Shown here in pieces: positions 1 to 8,642 of a stretch of DNA of 64,000 bases. Positions within the stretch are counted from its first letter, which is position 1; each line of letters opens with the position of its first letter. Source of the DNA: Atopobium fossor DSM 15642. Lineage in GTDB: Bacteria; Actinomycetota; Coriobacteriia; Coriobacteriales; Atopobiaceae. The notes under the pieces are model-generated. The model had not been told where the DNA came from and ran no database searches. It saw only the letters and a program-made list of their open reading frames with translations. The position numbers were made by a program, and so were the translations under genes. The stretch lies in the NCBI RefSeq assembly GCF_000483125.1, contig NZ_KI519553.1, positions 157,114 to 221,113 of the forward strand, read 5' to 3'.

Positions 1-565
1 TAACCTCATGTCCAGAATATTTTTTGATAATAGAAAAGAAGCTCTCATTAACATAGTCTGCATCTGCAATGCCCGGAGCAATTGCACAGTTAATATTATT
101 TTCGATGTACATAATGGGCTCGCCTTTAACTTTGCGTACACGTTCGAGCCTAAAATATGGATCGTTAGAGTCAATATTAAGATGTTTTGCAATACTTTCA
201 TTTGCAACAAGCTGCTCAGCGGAGACAATTTCCGTGGTGAATTCGATATGCTGTTCTTTAAGTGTTTCAGAAAATGAAATAAGACCTTCGGTGAGAGGGA
301 ATGAAATGTCATGTGCCTTTACATAGGTACCTTTTCCTTGTATCTGTTCGAGCAAGCCTTCCTTTACAAGGTAAGAGATGGCCTTTTTGATACTGCCGCG
401 GCTGACTTGAAGTGTTTCGGTAAGTTCAATCTCTGAGGGGATACGCTCGGATTCTTTCCATAGCCCAGAATTAATGCTGTCTTTAAGATAGTCGATAACC
501 TGGCTGTAAATAGGTTTTGGACAATCCTTTTGAATAATGCTATCAACCTTGTTTTTTACCGACAT
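1..565 (-). CDS. GntR/HutC-family transcriptional regulator, C-terminus cut off by the window edge
   Basis: The reading frame opens at an ATG (563-565) behind a GAGGA ribosome site and runs off the left edge after about 188 codons. The N-terminus carries a GntR winged helix: an SEIELTETLQVSRGSIKKA helix-turn-helix, then an LVKEGLLEQIQGKGTYV wing. A UTRA-type effector domain follows, including a GEPIMYIENN strand. It is a clear paralogue of the regulator at 4940-5677 and lies last in the same minus-strand sugar operon. A 33-bp palindrome sits directly upstream (602-634). It probably senses a phosphorylated sugar from this pathway; the ligand is unknown. Confidence 0.88.
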   Translation of the reverse strand, partial: MSVKNKVDSIIQKDCPKPIYSQVIDYLKDSINSGLWKESERIPSEIELTETLQVSRGSIKKAISYLVKEGLLEQIQGKGTYVKAHDISFPLTEGLISFSETLKEQHIEFTTEIVSAEQLVANESIAKHLNIDSNDPYFRLERVRKVKGEPIMYIENNINCAIAPGIADADYVNESFFSIIKKYSGHEV

Positions 566-601
566 GCAATCCTCATCAAAGTAAATGAGCGTACATTTAC
601 A

Positions 602-634
602 AAAATATAGGTAACAACTTGTTACCTATATTTT
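602..634. promoter_or_regulatory. 33-bp perfect palindrome, probable operator of the adjacent GntR regulator
   Basis: Sixteen-base arms (AAAATATAGGTAACAA and its complement) flank a single central C at 618. It lies 36 bases upstream of the regulator start at 565 and 42 bases downstream of the FGGY kinase stop. GntR/HutC proteins bind inverted repeats as dimers, so an autoregulatory operator is the simplest reading. The AT-rich outer arms could also form a weak terminator-like hairpin after the kinase gene. Confidence 0.65.
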
Positions 635-676
635 ATTACACAGTATGGTATTTATAACGTGTTTTAGCAATGCGCT

Positions 677-2179
677 TTAGGCTTGTGCACCAAACAAGCT
701 GTTTTCAAAGCTATGAATGGCCTCGGCAAGAGGTTTATAGGTAGTCATATAGAACATCTTAAGCTTTTTAGACCTCTCCTTATTGGGTATATATTCAACG
801 GTTTGAAGATTGTTGTAGACTTCAATGCCATTACGTTGTGCAGTGGTCATAATAGATCCACATGCTACCGCTTCGCTAAGACTGCAGCCTACAATTTTCT
901 TATCTAGAAGATCAGCTTTTAGTTGCATCCATAAAGGATTTTGAAGAGCAGGTCCAATAACTTTAATAACTTCATAGTTGGAAAGTGCCATATGTGAATA
1001 CAAGCCATAAAGCTCACATGCAACGCCAAGATGTACGGCAAAAAGCATATTGATACTCTGAGTGTTCTCGGTAAGGCCATAAAATACACCTCTTGCTTCA
1101 CGTGAGCGCTGGGGAGGACCGCTACCACGTAGGTGTGGGATAAAAATTTCATTAGGGAGTATGAAGTTTTTATCTATGTATGTGTCAAAAAGCTGGGATA
1201 GTATGTTCTGGTTAAATGTCTCTAAAGAGATATTAAGCACTTCAAGAGCCCATTCAAATGAAAAGCCAGCAGTAGGCAATGATGCATACAGGGAGTAGGT
1301 GTTATCTTGAACGTACATCCCATTAGTAATTTGGCACTCATATTGATGCATGCCAATTTTTGGGTTATTTACTACGGCCAAAATGCCTTCTGAAGTGCCT
1401 GTGGAATTGAGTAACTCTTTGTTTGTTTGAAGCTGACAAGCAACCGAACCAGACATGTGATCATGTCCTGTTACTGCGACTTGACACTTTTCAGAGATGC
1501 CTGTGGTTTGCGCTACTGAACTCTTAATAAAGCCTCTAAAAGTTCCACTTTTAACAAGAGGAGGAAAAAGTGTATGAGGTAGCTCAAAATAATCTAGAAT
1601 TTCGCTGGATATCTTAAGGGTATTGATATCAAGAACGGCAGTACGCGACGCTAAAGTAACATCCTGACCGACAGTATCGCATAGAACCCAGGCGATAAAA
1701 TCAGCCATAGGAAGCCAGGTTTTATTGGTAAGTGAAATGCCGTATTTACGAAGCCAAAGAATTTTAAAAAGTGCTGAGTTTGCGTGTACAGGAATTCCTG
1801 TAATGCGATAGAGCCATTGCTCTTTGTTGGATTGTATAAGCTCGTTTACAAACTCACTGCCACGCTTATCAAACCAGCAAATTGAGGTATCTGAATAGGT
1901 GTTATTACCATCAATAAGAACACCAGACTCACCAATACTTGCAACCGAGATAAAAGCAATGGTTTCTTGGTTTTGAAGGGCATACTTTGCGCAATTAGCA
2001 AGCTGTATAAACAGCAGATTGAGCAGTTGAGGGATGTCGTAATCAACATTGGTGCCAGCAACAAGTTTAGGGCTTGCAAATTTGCCAATATATACAGGCT
2101 CACAATTGGGCAAGCTGCAAAGCACAACCTTGCTGTTGGTTGTACCAATATCTATACCAATGGCATACGACACAACCAA
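677..2179 (-). CDS. FGGY-family carbohydrate kinase
   Basis: The protein is about 500 residues, the usual FGGY length. The N-terminal phosphate-binding motif is GIDIGTTNSKVV. VTGHDHMSGS holds the likely catalytic Asp, followed by NSTGTSEG and a C-terminal ATPase lobe (VIGPALQNPLWMQLKADLL). The family phosphorylates sugars and polyols such as xylulose, gluconate, glycerol and erythritol. The substrate cannot be told from sequence. It lies downstream of PTS EIIC and may add a second phosphate or act on a dephosphorylated intermediate before aldol cleavage. The first start is TTG at 2179, with AAAGGG a few bases upstream; an in-frame GTG at 2173 is equally plausible. Confidence 0.9.
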   Translation of the reverse strand: MVVSYAIGIDIGTTNSKVVLCSLPNCEPVYIGKFASPKLVAGTNVDYDIPQLLNLLFIQLANCAKYALQNQETIAFISVASIGESGVLIDGNNTYSDTSICWFDKRGSEFVNELIQSNKEQWLYRITGIPVHANSALFKILWLRKYGISLTNKTWLPMADFIAWVLCDTVGQDVTLASRTAVLDINTLKISSEILDYFELPHTLFPPLVKSGTFRGFIKSSVAQTTGISEKCQVAVTGHDHMSGSVACQLQTNKELLNSTGTSEGILAVVNNPKIGMHQYECQITNGMYVQDNTYSLYASLPTAGFSFEWALEVLNISLETFNQNILSQLFDTYIDKNFILPNEIFIPHLRGSGPPQRSREARGVFYGLTENTQSINMLFAVHLGVACELYGLYSHMALSNYEVIKVIGPALQNPLWMQLKADLLDKKIVGCSLSEAVACGSIMTTAQRNGIEVYNNLQTVEYIPNKERSKKLKMFYMTTYKPLAEAIHSFENSLFGAQA

Positions 2180-2265
2180 ATCATCCCTTTCTTTTTCTAA
2201 AAGGGGGCGCTGGGTTTTTGTTATACACCAGCGCCCGAATCATTACCTACCTAGTGTAGTGCACA

Positions 2266-3645
2266 TTAGTTTGCTGCTACTGTCTCGTCCTCGAGGTACG
2301 CATGTTTGTGGGTTACCTTCCAGGTAAAAGCAACAAGAACAATGGTTACAATAGCAAGAATGATGGCGATAAAGTTACCAGAGAACACCTGGTAAATGAG
2401 GTAACGGAATGGGTTACCACCATCAAGAAATGCAGTTACCAAACTGCCGCTAGTAGCGGTATCGTACCCAACATTGTTAGCAAGTTGTGTGATAAGGGGG
2501 GCAGCTGCAGAGCAGATGAGTAAATCACCAATGAGGCAGGGGATAGCAATAATAACAGCACGAATAATGTTTTGATCGCAAGCAACAACAATCATAGAAC
2601 AGAATACAGCCATGTTAGACAGGTCTGCTACTGGTAAGGTTTGGTTGCCTGGGATGATGAATGCCAACATAATAGCAATGGGGGTCAATAGCAGGCCAGT
2701 GGAGATAATAGCAGGATTACCAATTGCAACTGCAATATCAAGACCGATATAAAAATCTGCGCGGTCTGGGAAGCGCTTTGCCATAAACTCCTTAACACCA
2801 TCTGAGATAGGAATGAGACCATCCATAAGAATACGAACCATTCTGGGTAGGATGTACATAACTGCGCCAAGGTTAATAGCAAGACCAAGGAGATTTTTTA
2901 CATCGTAGCCAGCAAGAAGGCCAAGCAAAATACCAAGCATAAAACCAATCATCATGGGCTCACCAAAGATACCAAGACGTTTTTGAATGGTTTCAGGGTC
3001 AGCATGAAGCCTATTAATACCAGGAATTTTATCCAATACCCAGTTGCCCAAAAGGCCAATGGGGAAGAAAACGGCACTAGAAAGTGTTGGTAGAGAAATG
3101 CCAGGAAGGTTGCAATACTTTTGAGCAAGAGGTGCACACCAATCACCAATTTTAAGGATAACTACTGCAGCAATAGCAGCACCAACAAGACCGAGAAAGA
3201 AGTTACCCGTTGCAACATATACTAACGATCCAGCAAATGCAAAGTGCCAGTAGTTCCAGATATCAACATCAATAGTTTTAGTCCATTTAAAGGCAAGCAT
3301 AACAAGATTGATAATTAGCGTAAGCACAATTGCAAATGGTGCGATAGGGGAGCCCCATGTGATGGCTGATAAAGGAGCCCATCCAAGATCTACGGCTGGA
3401 AGATTGAGACCAGTACGAACAACGATTGCTTGTGCAGCAGGACCTACCTGAGCGCCCATAAGACTAAAGATGGTAAAAACACCAACAAAACCAACGCCCA
3501 CTACCAAAGCAGATCTGAAAGCTTTAGCAGGCTTAATACGAAAAACTAACGCTAGAACAAAAATAACAATTGGCAGCATTACGGTTGCACCAAAACCAAG
3601 AACGTACTGCACTGCATTAAGCAGTGGAGTAACCATGCCTTCCAT
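2266..3645 (-). CDS. gatC: PTS transporter subunit EIIC, galactitol type
   Basis: A 459-residue, very hydrophobic protein with about ten membrane spans. It fits the EIIC-GAT family, as shown by the conserved central stretch DGLIPISDGVKEFM and GLDIAVAIGNPAIISTGLLL. It starts at ATG behind AAGGGAGG. The matching EIIB lies 82 bases upstream in the same operon. Family members import galactitol, or in Gram-positives other polyols and pentoses, with phosphorylation. No matching EIIA is present in the window, so it must be encoded elsewhere or left of the edge. Confidence 0.9.
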   Translation of the reverse strand: MEGMVTPLLNAVQYVLGFGATVMLPIVIFVLALVFRIKPAKAFRSALVVGVGFVGVFTIFSLMGAQVGPAAQAIVVRTGLNLPAVDLGWAPLSAITWGSPIAPFAIVLTLIINLVMLAFKWTKTIDVDIWNYWHFAFAGSLVYVATGNFFLGLVGAAIAAVVILKIGDWCAPLAQKYCNLPGISLPTLSSAVFFPIGLLGNWVLDKIPGINRLHADPETIQKRLGIFGEPMMIGFMLGILLGLLAGYDVKNLLGLAINLGAVMYILPRMVRILMDGLIPISDGVKEFMAKRFPDRADFYIGLDIAVAIGNPAIISTGLLLTPIAIMLAFIIPGNQTLPVADLSNMAVFCSMIVVACDQNIIRAVIIAIPCLIGDLLICSAAAPLITQLANNVGYDTATSGSLVTAFLDGGNPFRYLIYQVFSGNFIAIILAIVTIVLVAFTWKVTHKHAYLEDETVAAN

Positions 3646-3727
3646 TTTTCCTCCCTTAATATGAGCTATTTTCAGCGCATGTCAGGCTTATGTTCATGTG
3701 GCCTGCGATGCGATTTACTTCTGGTGT

Positions 3728-4009
3728 TTATCGCAGATAGTCTGCAATCTTTTTGAGAGTCTCATCCATGCCAAAACCAGTGAGTAAGTTAATTGCGTTT
3801 ACGACGGGGATTTGCACGTCATATGGAATATTAGTTGTAGCAACAATAAGGTCAAAATCCTCTGCAATCTGAGGCACGCTTGCAACATTACGCTGATCAA
3901 AGTCAAAATCAATACCTTGTTCCTTGCAATACTCAATGACTTTCTCTTCGGCGATAGTTGAGGTCGCAATACCAGTTGCACAAACAAATAGAACTTTTTT
4001 CTTAGCCAT
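3728..4009 (-). CDS. gatB: PTS transporter subunit EIIB, galactitol type
   Basis: A 93-residue cytoplasmic protein with the EIIB P-loop FVCATGIATST. Cys10 is the residue that accepts phosphate from EIIA and passes it to the sugar on EIIC. Start is ATG behind AGAGGAG. It sits between the aldolase and EIIC genes, in the same order and strand, so co-transcription is likely. Family assignment is secure; sugar specificity is not. Confidence 0.92.
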   Translation of the reverse strand: MAKKKVLFVCATGIATSTIAEEKVIEYCKEQGIDFDFDQRNVASVPQIAEDFDLIVATTNIPYDVQIPVVNAINLLTGFGMDETLKKIADYLR

Positions 4010-4085
4010 TGTGACTCCTCTTTCTATGAGCTTTGCTTGATTCTTGTTAGTGCTGATCGTCTACTAGCTTCTTTGTGAAGCATAT

Positions 4086-4919
4086 TTATGCATTAATTGC
4101 CATTGTTTTGTTATAAGCAACTTCGGTAACTGCCGCACGTGCATCAAGAAGCACAGAAGCAAGATTTGCTTCGTTGGGGTTTTCTTGGTGTCGCTTTGCA
4201 ACAGCACGAATAAATGCTTGACGTAAGTCACTTGCAATATTGATCTTAATCATGTTGTAATCGCGCATGGCACGCAGAGTCTCATCGGGAATGCCAGAAC
4301 CGCCATGTAGTACGAGAGGCACTGGACTTACTGCCACAATCTCTTTAAGGCAATCAAGGTCAATCTTTGGTTTTTCTTCGAGACCGTGTACATTACCAAT
4401 AGAGACAGCCAAAAGGTCACAACCAGTACGCTCACAAAACTCAGCTACTTGATTGGGGTTGGTATGGCTATCGGCTTCAGACACATGATCATCTTCCTTG
4501 CCTTTAATAGCACCAAGTTCGGCTTCTACTGGTACACCATAGCAATGAGCAAAGTCGACTGCCTGACGAGAAAAGCGGATATTTTCTTCAAAGGGAAGCG
4601 CAGCACCATCAATCATGACAGATGTAAAGCCTGCCATGACGGCCTGACGAACGTCTTCCAGAGTTTTGCCATGGTCGAGATGAAGTGCAAAGGGGGTGAT
4701 GTACTTCTCTGCGGCCATGGCAGTAGTCTGCGCAATGTAGTCATAGCCGGTAAGCTTAACGTTAGTTGGAGCAATCTGTACAATGCCAGGCATGCCCGCT
4801 TTCTCAAATGCATCCATGATTGCAAGTGTCATTTCCACATTTGTCGTATTATATGCAGGAAGTATGACATTGTTTTTCTTGGCGATTGTCACCAATTCAT
4901 TCATATTTACTAGTGGCAT
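4086..4919 (-). CDS. Class II (zinc) ketose-bisphosphate aldolase, FbaA/GatY/KbaY family
   Basis: A 277-residue enzyme that splits a ketose bisphosphate (fructose- or tagatose-bisphosphate in known members) into DHAP and an aldehyde. Zinc-binding and catalytic motifs are visible: LHLDHGKT (His and Asp), EAELGAIKG, GNVHG, PLVLHGGSG and KINIASDLR. I chose ATG 4919 because it starts the conserved MPLVNMNELV and lies 20 bases after the regulator stop. Longer forms would overlap the regulator gene. Together with the PTS and kinase genes it marks a dedicated catabolic operon. Confidence 0.92.
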   Translation of the reverse strand: MPLVNMNELVTIAKKNNVILPAYNTTNVEMTLAIMDAFEKAGMPGIVQIAPTNVKLTGYDYIAQTTAMAAEKYITPFALHLDHGKTLEDVRQAVMAGFTSVMIDGAALPFEENIRFSRQAVDFAHCYGVPVEAELGAIKGKEDDHVSEADSHTNPNQVAEFCERTGCDLLAVSIGNVHGLEEKPKIDLDCLKEIVAVSPVPLVLHGGSGIPDETLRAMRDYNMIKINIASDLRQAFIRAVAKRHQENPNEANLASVLLDARAAVTEVAYNKTMAINA

Positions 4920-4939
4920 AGTGTAGTGTCCTCTCCGTA

Positions 4940-5677
4940 TTACTGCGCCCTTAATAAAACAGTTCCAACGACATATCTGTTGGCGCGTAGCCAAACATTT
5001 CCCCACTCAGTAGGAGTGTTGTCGCTATAAAAGATGTGCTGCTCGAGATGAAGAACGGGGGCAGATTCATCAATTTGAAGTATGTTGCCGCGTTGCTCGC
5101 CAGCTACTTTTGCAGCATATTTAGCACGAGAAAAACCAATCTTTTTTCCGGAGCATTTCTCGATACTTTGAAAGAGAGCTTCGTCTTCAAAGTTGACCTT
5201 ATCTAGACCAGGGCAGTGGGCAAGGCTTACTCGATTTTCTATATACATAATGGGCTCATCTTCAACACAGCGAACGCGCTTAAGTAGCAATACTGGGTCT
5301 CCGACTGAGATGAAGAGTTTTTCACTGATAAAAAAATCTGCTGAGATGATTTCTTTACTTAGTACACGAGTTTTAAAATCAATATTTTGAGCTTTTAGAG
5401 ATTCTGCAAAAGACAAAAGCGTATTACCTGATGGGTGAGAGATGGTATTGCGATTTACTACAAATGTGCCACGACCACGGTGTTGAATAAGAATGCCTTC
5501 TTTAACGAGGATGGAAATACCTCTTTTGATAGATCCACGACTCATACCAAGTGCTTCACATAGCTCAAACTCGGTTGGGATTTTTTCTCCAACTTCCCAC
5601 TCGCGATTGTATATTTTTTCGCGAATATAATTTGCAACTTGCGTATGTAATGGAATGGAGCTAACGGGTTTTAACAT
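4940..5677 (-). CDS. GntR/HutC-family transcriptional regulator, first gene of the PTS operon
   Basis: A 245-residue regulator. Residues about 10-75 form the winged helix (FELCEALGMSRGSIKRGIS, then a GRGTFVV wing), and about 90-240 form a UTRA effector domain (DEPIMYIENRV). ATG 5677 is preferred because it follows AGAGAGGATT and starts the conserved MLKPVSSIPLH; an upstream in-frame start has no ribosome site. It is paralogous to the partial regulator at the window edge, so the operon is bracketed by two related repressors. Inverted repeats upstream at 5757-5778 and 5828-5860 are candidate operators. Confidence 0.9.
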   Translation of the reverse strand: MLKPVSSIPLHTQVANYIREKIYNREWEVGEKIPTEFELCEALGMSRGSIKRGISILVKEGILIQHRGRGTFVVNRNTISHPSGNTLLSFAESLKAQNIDFKTRVLSKEIISADFFISEKLFISVGDPVLLLKRVRCVEDEPIMYIENRVSLAHCPGLDKVNFEDEALFQSIEKCSGKKIGFSRAKYAAKVAGEQRGNILQIDESAPVLHLEQHIFYSDNTPTEWGNVWLRANRYVVGTVLLRAQ

Positions 5678-5756
5678 GTTAATCCTCTCTCTACAATGAG
5701 AATAAATATTTATATACAAATGAGACAAGTTCAAAATTATTGTACATTTATTGAAG

Positions 5757-5778
5757 TGCTTAAAAATATATTTAAGCA
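5757..5778. promoter_or_regulatory. Inverted repeat upstream of the PTS operon
   Basis: Eight-base arms TGCTTAAA and TTTAAGCA flank an AT spacer of six bases. It lies 80 bases upstream of the first operon gene, in the likely promoter region. It is either a second operator or a transcription-unit boundary; the sequence cannot decide. Confidence 0.4.
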
Positions 5779-5827
5779 GGTATATAGCTAAATATTTTAG
5801 TTATAAACTATGTAATATACGAAATAG

Positions 5828-5860
5828 ACATTACTATACAAATAGTTTGTATAGTAATGT
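5828..5860. promoter_or_regulatory. 33-bp palindrome, probable operator for the sugar operon
   Basis: Fifteen-base arms (ACATTACTATACAAA and its exact complement) flank TAG. The total length matches that of the palindrome at 602-634 but the sequence differs, which would suit two paralogous regulators with different DNA specificity. Located about 150 bases upstream of the regulator start at 5677. Confidence 0.55.
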
Positions 5861-5997
5861 TGTACAAATTGTCTGTTCTGCCGGAAAAATTTTTTAAAGT
5901 TATGTCTCCTATAACTATTTAGGGTTCCACAAACGGTAGAAAAATAGACATAAACGGTATAGTAGTTAAAAATTATGCAGCTAATGTAAGCTTCTAG

Positions 5998-6216
5998 GTT
6001 AGTTGTCCTGATGTAGGGACATCCATTACAGATGCGTGTTATATCCTTTTCTTGCAAGATGAAAGAAAGTATTTGAAAAATCTCACTCTTATCGTAGGAG
6101 GTTGTCAGTTTAATGGTGCAAGAGAGTTTCTTGTTGCTGAAAAAGATTTACTTGATAATAATGCTTTGATCCTTGATGTTTTACAACAACTAAGTTGGGT
6201 TTCTAGGTCAAAGTAA
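5998..6216 (+). pseudogene. Start-less reading-frame remnant, function unknown
   Basis: A frame open from 5998 to a TAA at 6214-6216 encodes a plausible protein-like stretch (for example YLKNLTLIVGG and EFLVAEKDLLDNN). It has no ATG or GTG start and no ribosome site in the right place, and its upstream end is a stop codon at 5995. It may be the 3' end of a lost gene. I do not recognise the family, and chance is possible. Confidence 0.25.
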
Positions 6217-6232
6217 TACACTCAATCAATAA

Positions 6233-6247
6233 GACCAACCGTTGGTC
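6233..6247. promoter_or_regulatory. 15-bp palindrome GACCAAC-C-GTTGGTC
   Basis: Perfect seven-base arms around one C. This size and symmetry are typical of a repressor half-site pair. It lies about 270-320 bases upstream of fic, with no obvious promoter to pair it with. Confidence 0.3.
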
Positions 6248-6513
6248 GATTTGAAAAATAGCTTAAATAGGGTGATTACTTCTGAAACTTACGCTCATGA
6301 CTTTCTCCCTTCTGCGTTTTCTGGGAAAAGCGTTTATTGCCTTTCGTCTTGTTTCCCGTACATAGGGATGATCCCGATGCCCGTAAATAACGTTAATTTA
6401 AGCAAAATACCTAGATACTCTGGATATAATACAAACAATGAAGTCCGTTAGTTTTTGAGCTTGGTATGGGCAACGTGTGTAGAGTAAAAAGAATTAGCTC
6501 GAACTAGTCCTTT

Positions 6514-7308
6514 TTGTTTAACTCTTTACCAACCATCCTATTGGTAGACGGTTATATGGACATATTTTCTTATATGCGCAGTAATTCTCAGTGGTTTGAG
6601 GATTTTATTACACGCTCTACCTATCACTCAAATGCCATTGAGGGTTCAACGCTTTCCTTTGCAGATACCTATGCGATTTTATGGAATGACAGTTCCATGA
6701 AAGTAAGCGCTACTGCCCGAGAGCTTTATGATGTCATTAACCATAAATATGCTCTTCAAATAGCACTTCAAACGCCTCATGAGCAGCTTACTGAGCGACT
6801 TATTAAAGATATTGCTATCCAAATTAATAAGAATATCAATGATATTGATGGTTATAGAAAAACCCAAGTTTATATCCGCTCAAGTGAGTATATCCCACCT
6901 AAGGCATCTGAGATAAACCAGCTTATGCAACAGTTGCTCTATAACCATACCCATACGATGTATGACAGTGTGTTTGAAAAAGAAGCTGCATTTCATATTA
7001 CCTTTGAGCATATACATCCCTTTGTTGATGGGAATGGTCGTACAGGGCGTATTTTACTCAACCGAGCTCTTATTGCTGCAGGAGTTGCCCCTATTGTTAT
7101 CCCTGTTGAATCAAAACGCATCTATCTTGAGTCCATAGAATCTTATGATACAAAAGGACTTGCAAAACTTATAGAAAGCCTATCTGCACAGGAAATGCTG
7201 CGAATGAAAGAGCAAGCACAAAGCCAAGAAGAATTTGAAGCTGGTATTCCAAGCGCTTCTAAAATTAACAAGAAAGTATCAGATATTTTTAATAATAAGC
7301 AAAACTGA
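6514..7308 (+). CDS. Fic-domain protein, class II (N-terminal inhibitory helix)
   Basis: Fic proteins transfer AMP or another nucleotide group to target proteins. The full catalytic motif HPFVDGNGRTGR is present, with the loop His, the Mg-binding Asp and the phosphate-binding GNGR intact. Near the N-terminus SNAIEG matches the (S/T)xxxE(G/N) inhibitory helix, so the enzyme probably restrains itself and needs no separate antitoxin; none is seen next door. The first start is TTG 6514 with no good ribosome site. ATG 6556 or 6574 may be used, or the 5' end may be damaged (an in-frame TAG lies at 6505). The flanks are AT-rich and contain remnants. Confidence 0.85.
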   Translation: MFNSLPTILLVDGYMDIFSYMRSNSQWFEDFITRSTYHSNAIEGSTLSFADTYAILWNDSSMKVSATARELYDVINHKYALQIALQTPHEQLTERLIKDIAIQINKNINDIDGYRKTQVYIRSSEYIPPKASEINQLMQQLLYNHTHTMYDSVFEKEAAFHITFEHIHPFVDGNGRTGRILLNRALIAAGVAPIVIPVESKRIYLESIESYDTKGLAKLIESLSAQEMLRMKEQAQSQEEFEAGIPSASKINKKVSDIFNNKQN

Positions 7309-7319
7309 AAAAAGAATAC

Positions 7320-7445
7320 TCAAAGTTCATAACGTTTTCCAGCAATGAAGGTATATGTGTGTCTATAGTCAGAAATTTCTCTTTTCAAAGCTTCTACGTT
7401 ACTAGAGGTTTGTTTGGCTCGGTTTTGTAAGAACTCTAAAATATG
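7320..7445 (-). pseudogene. C-terminal reading-frame remnant, function unknown
   Basis: A minus-strand frame of about 41 codons, closed by TGA at 7320-7322 and preceded by an in-frame TAG, reads like coding sequence (LEFLQNRAKQTSS and ALKREISDYRHTYTF). It has no start codon. It may be the tail of a gene lost by deletion next to fic. It is short, so chance cannot be excluded. Confidence 0.25.
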
Positions 7446-7529
7446 CTATGAGCTTAATCAGTGTGCTTCATGACAATCAGTTTTGGAGCGGCTCTGTTTT
7501 GATTAATAATTTAGCAAAGGTGAGTTTTA

Positions 7530-7991
7530 ATGAACTTAAAAACGAAGGTTATAAAAAACGGATTTTTCCGAGGATTGATTACGTTAGGCATCATGGGATG
7601 TATAACTTATTTTTCAGAAGCTACACAACAACAATCTTTAATGAGTGCAACCATTATTTCAACTGCTATTGCTGCAGCAAGCATAATTTATGATTACGAT
7701 GTTTGGTCAGTGAAAAAGAAAATTATAGTTCACACGATTATGATGCTGTTTACCGTATATCCGGCATTAGTAATCAGTGGGTGGTTCGATACCTCACACT
7801 GGACTGGCTACTTAATTATATTAGGCTCATTCGCTGCCTGTGGTTGCACGTTTGCTAGCATTGGCTATGTAATAAGTCGTTATATTTTGAAGAATGTCCC
7901 TGTAAAAATCAGGATGACTAGTTTTAATTTATTACTAATGCCTTTTCAAACTCCTGTTTTTATCAGCCATAAAACTCAATTACAGTCATAA
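7530..7991 (+). CDS. DUF3021-like small membrane protein
   Basis: A 153-residue protein with four predicted membrane spans: about 15-30, 38-55, 65-88 and 95-120. The pattern of a short N-terminal span, the VHTIMMLFTVYPALVISGWF segment and a fourth span resembles DUF3021 proteins. These are often found with LytTR regulators, but no LytTR gene is adjacent here. Start is ATG 7530 behind AAAGGTGAG. Function is unknown. The gene lies in the AT-rich stretch next to fic. Confidence 0.6.
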   Translation: MNLKTKVIKNGFFRGLITLGIMGCITYFSEATQQQSLMSATIISTAIAAASIIYDYDVWSVKKKIIVHTIMMLFTVYPALVISGWFDTSHWTGYLIILGSFAACGCTFASIGYVISRYILKNVPVKIRMTSFNLLLMPFQTPVFISHKTQLQS

Positions 7992-8057
7992 AAGCGGCAA
8001 TGCCTATCCAATAAGGACTAATATAGAGATGTCCGCCAACGTGGAAAGAGGAATGCT

Positions 8058-8585
8058 ATGAATGACGTTATCAAGGCCTTAAAAGAGCGCAGGAGCATTC
8101 GTTCGTTTAAGTCGGAGATGCCTTCCAAAGAAGATATTAAGCAGATTATCGAAGCTGGCCTGTATGCGGCCAGTGGTAAGGGCCAGCAAGCAGCTATTAT
8201 TCTGGCGGTCACCAATAAAGAGTTGCGCACTAAACTTTCCCAAATCAATTGCACAATTGGTGGCTTTAAGGAAGGTATGGATCCCTTTTATGGTGCACCC
8301 GTTATTTTGATTGTGCTTGCCAATAAAAACTGGCCCACGCATGTATATGACGGCAGTCTGGTTATGGACAACATGATGTTGGCAGCTCACTCACTTGGCT
8401 TGGGAAGCATCTGGATTCATCGTGCTAAAGAAACTTTCGAGAAGTCCGAGTATCAGCAACTCCTTAAGGACTTGGGTGTCGAGGGAGAATGGGAAGGCAT
8501 TGGTAACTGCGCTATTGGCTATATCGATGGTGGAATTCCTAGGGCAGTTGCCCGTAAAGACAATCGAGTCTTTTGGGTTGAGTAG
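8058..8585 (+). CDS. Nitroreductase-family FMN oxidoreductase
   Basis: A 175-residue flavoprotein-type enzyme. The FMN-binding motif RRSIRSFKSE is at the N-terminus, followed by AASGKGQQAAIILAV and the characteristic GLGSIWIHRAKE segment. The family reduces nitro groups, quinones or flavins with NAD(P)H. Start is ATG 8058 behind AGAGGAATGCT. It is followed 57 bases later by an unknown small protein on the same strand. Substrate unknown. Confidence 0.88.
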   Translation: MNDVIKALKERRSIRSFKSEMPSKEDIKQIIEAGLYAASGKGQQAAIILAVTNKELRTKLSQINCTIGGFKEGMDPFYGAPVILIVLANKNWPTHVYDGSLVMDNMMLAAHSLGLGSIWIHRAKETFEKSEYQQLLKDLGVEGEWEGIGNCAIGYIDGGIPRAVARKDNRVFWVE

Positions 8586-8642
8586 CTCATACGTCACAGA
8601 TTTTATCAGCCTCTTCTAAAAAAAGATCCAAAAGGAGATCCA

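Larger units (their letters stand above)
5678..6513. other. AT-rich gene-poor stretch between the PTS operon and fic
   Basis: No convincing intact gene. It holds the upstream control region of the minus-strand operon (inverted repeats at 5757-5778 and 5828-5860), a start-less reading frame at 5998-6216 and a 15-bp palindrome at 6233-6247. Short frames on both strands here lack ribosome sites and recognisable motifs. The base composition is visibly more AT-rich than the flanking housekeeping genes, as expected for an accessory or decaying segment. Confidence 0.6.

Noticed and set aside
5797..6057. An 86-residue minus-strand gene
   Set aside because: It overlaps the 33-bp palindrome and a second frame, has no ribosome site, and the sequence is Tyr/Asn-rich from AT-rich DNA.
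6242..6451. A 69-residue plus-strand gene
   Set aside because: No ribosome site, no recognisable motif and a low-complexity AT-rich background.
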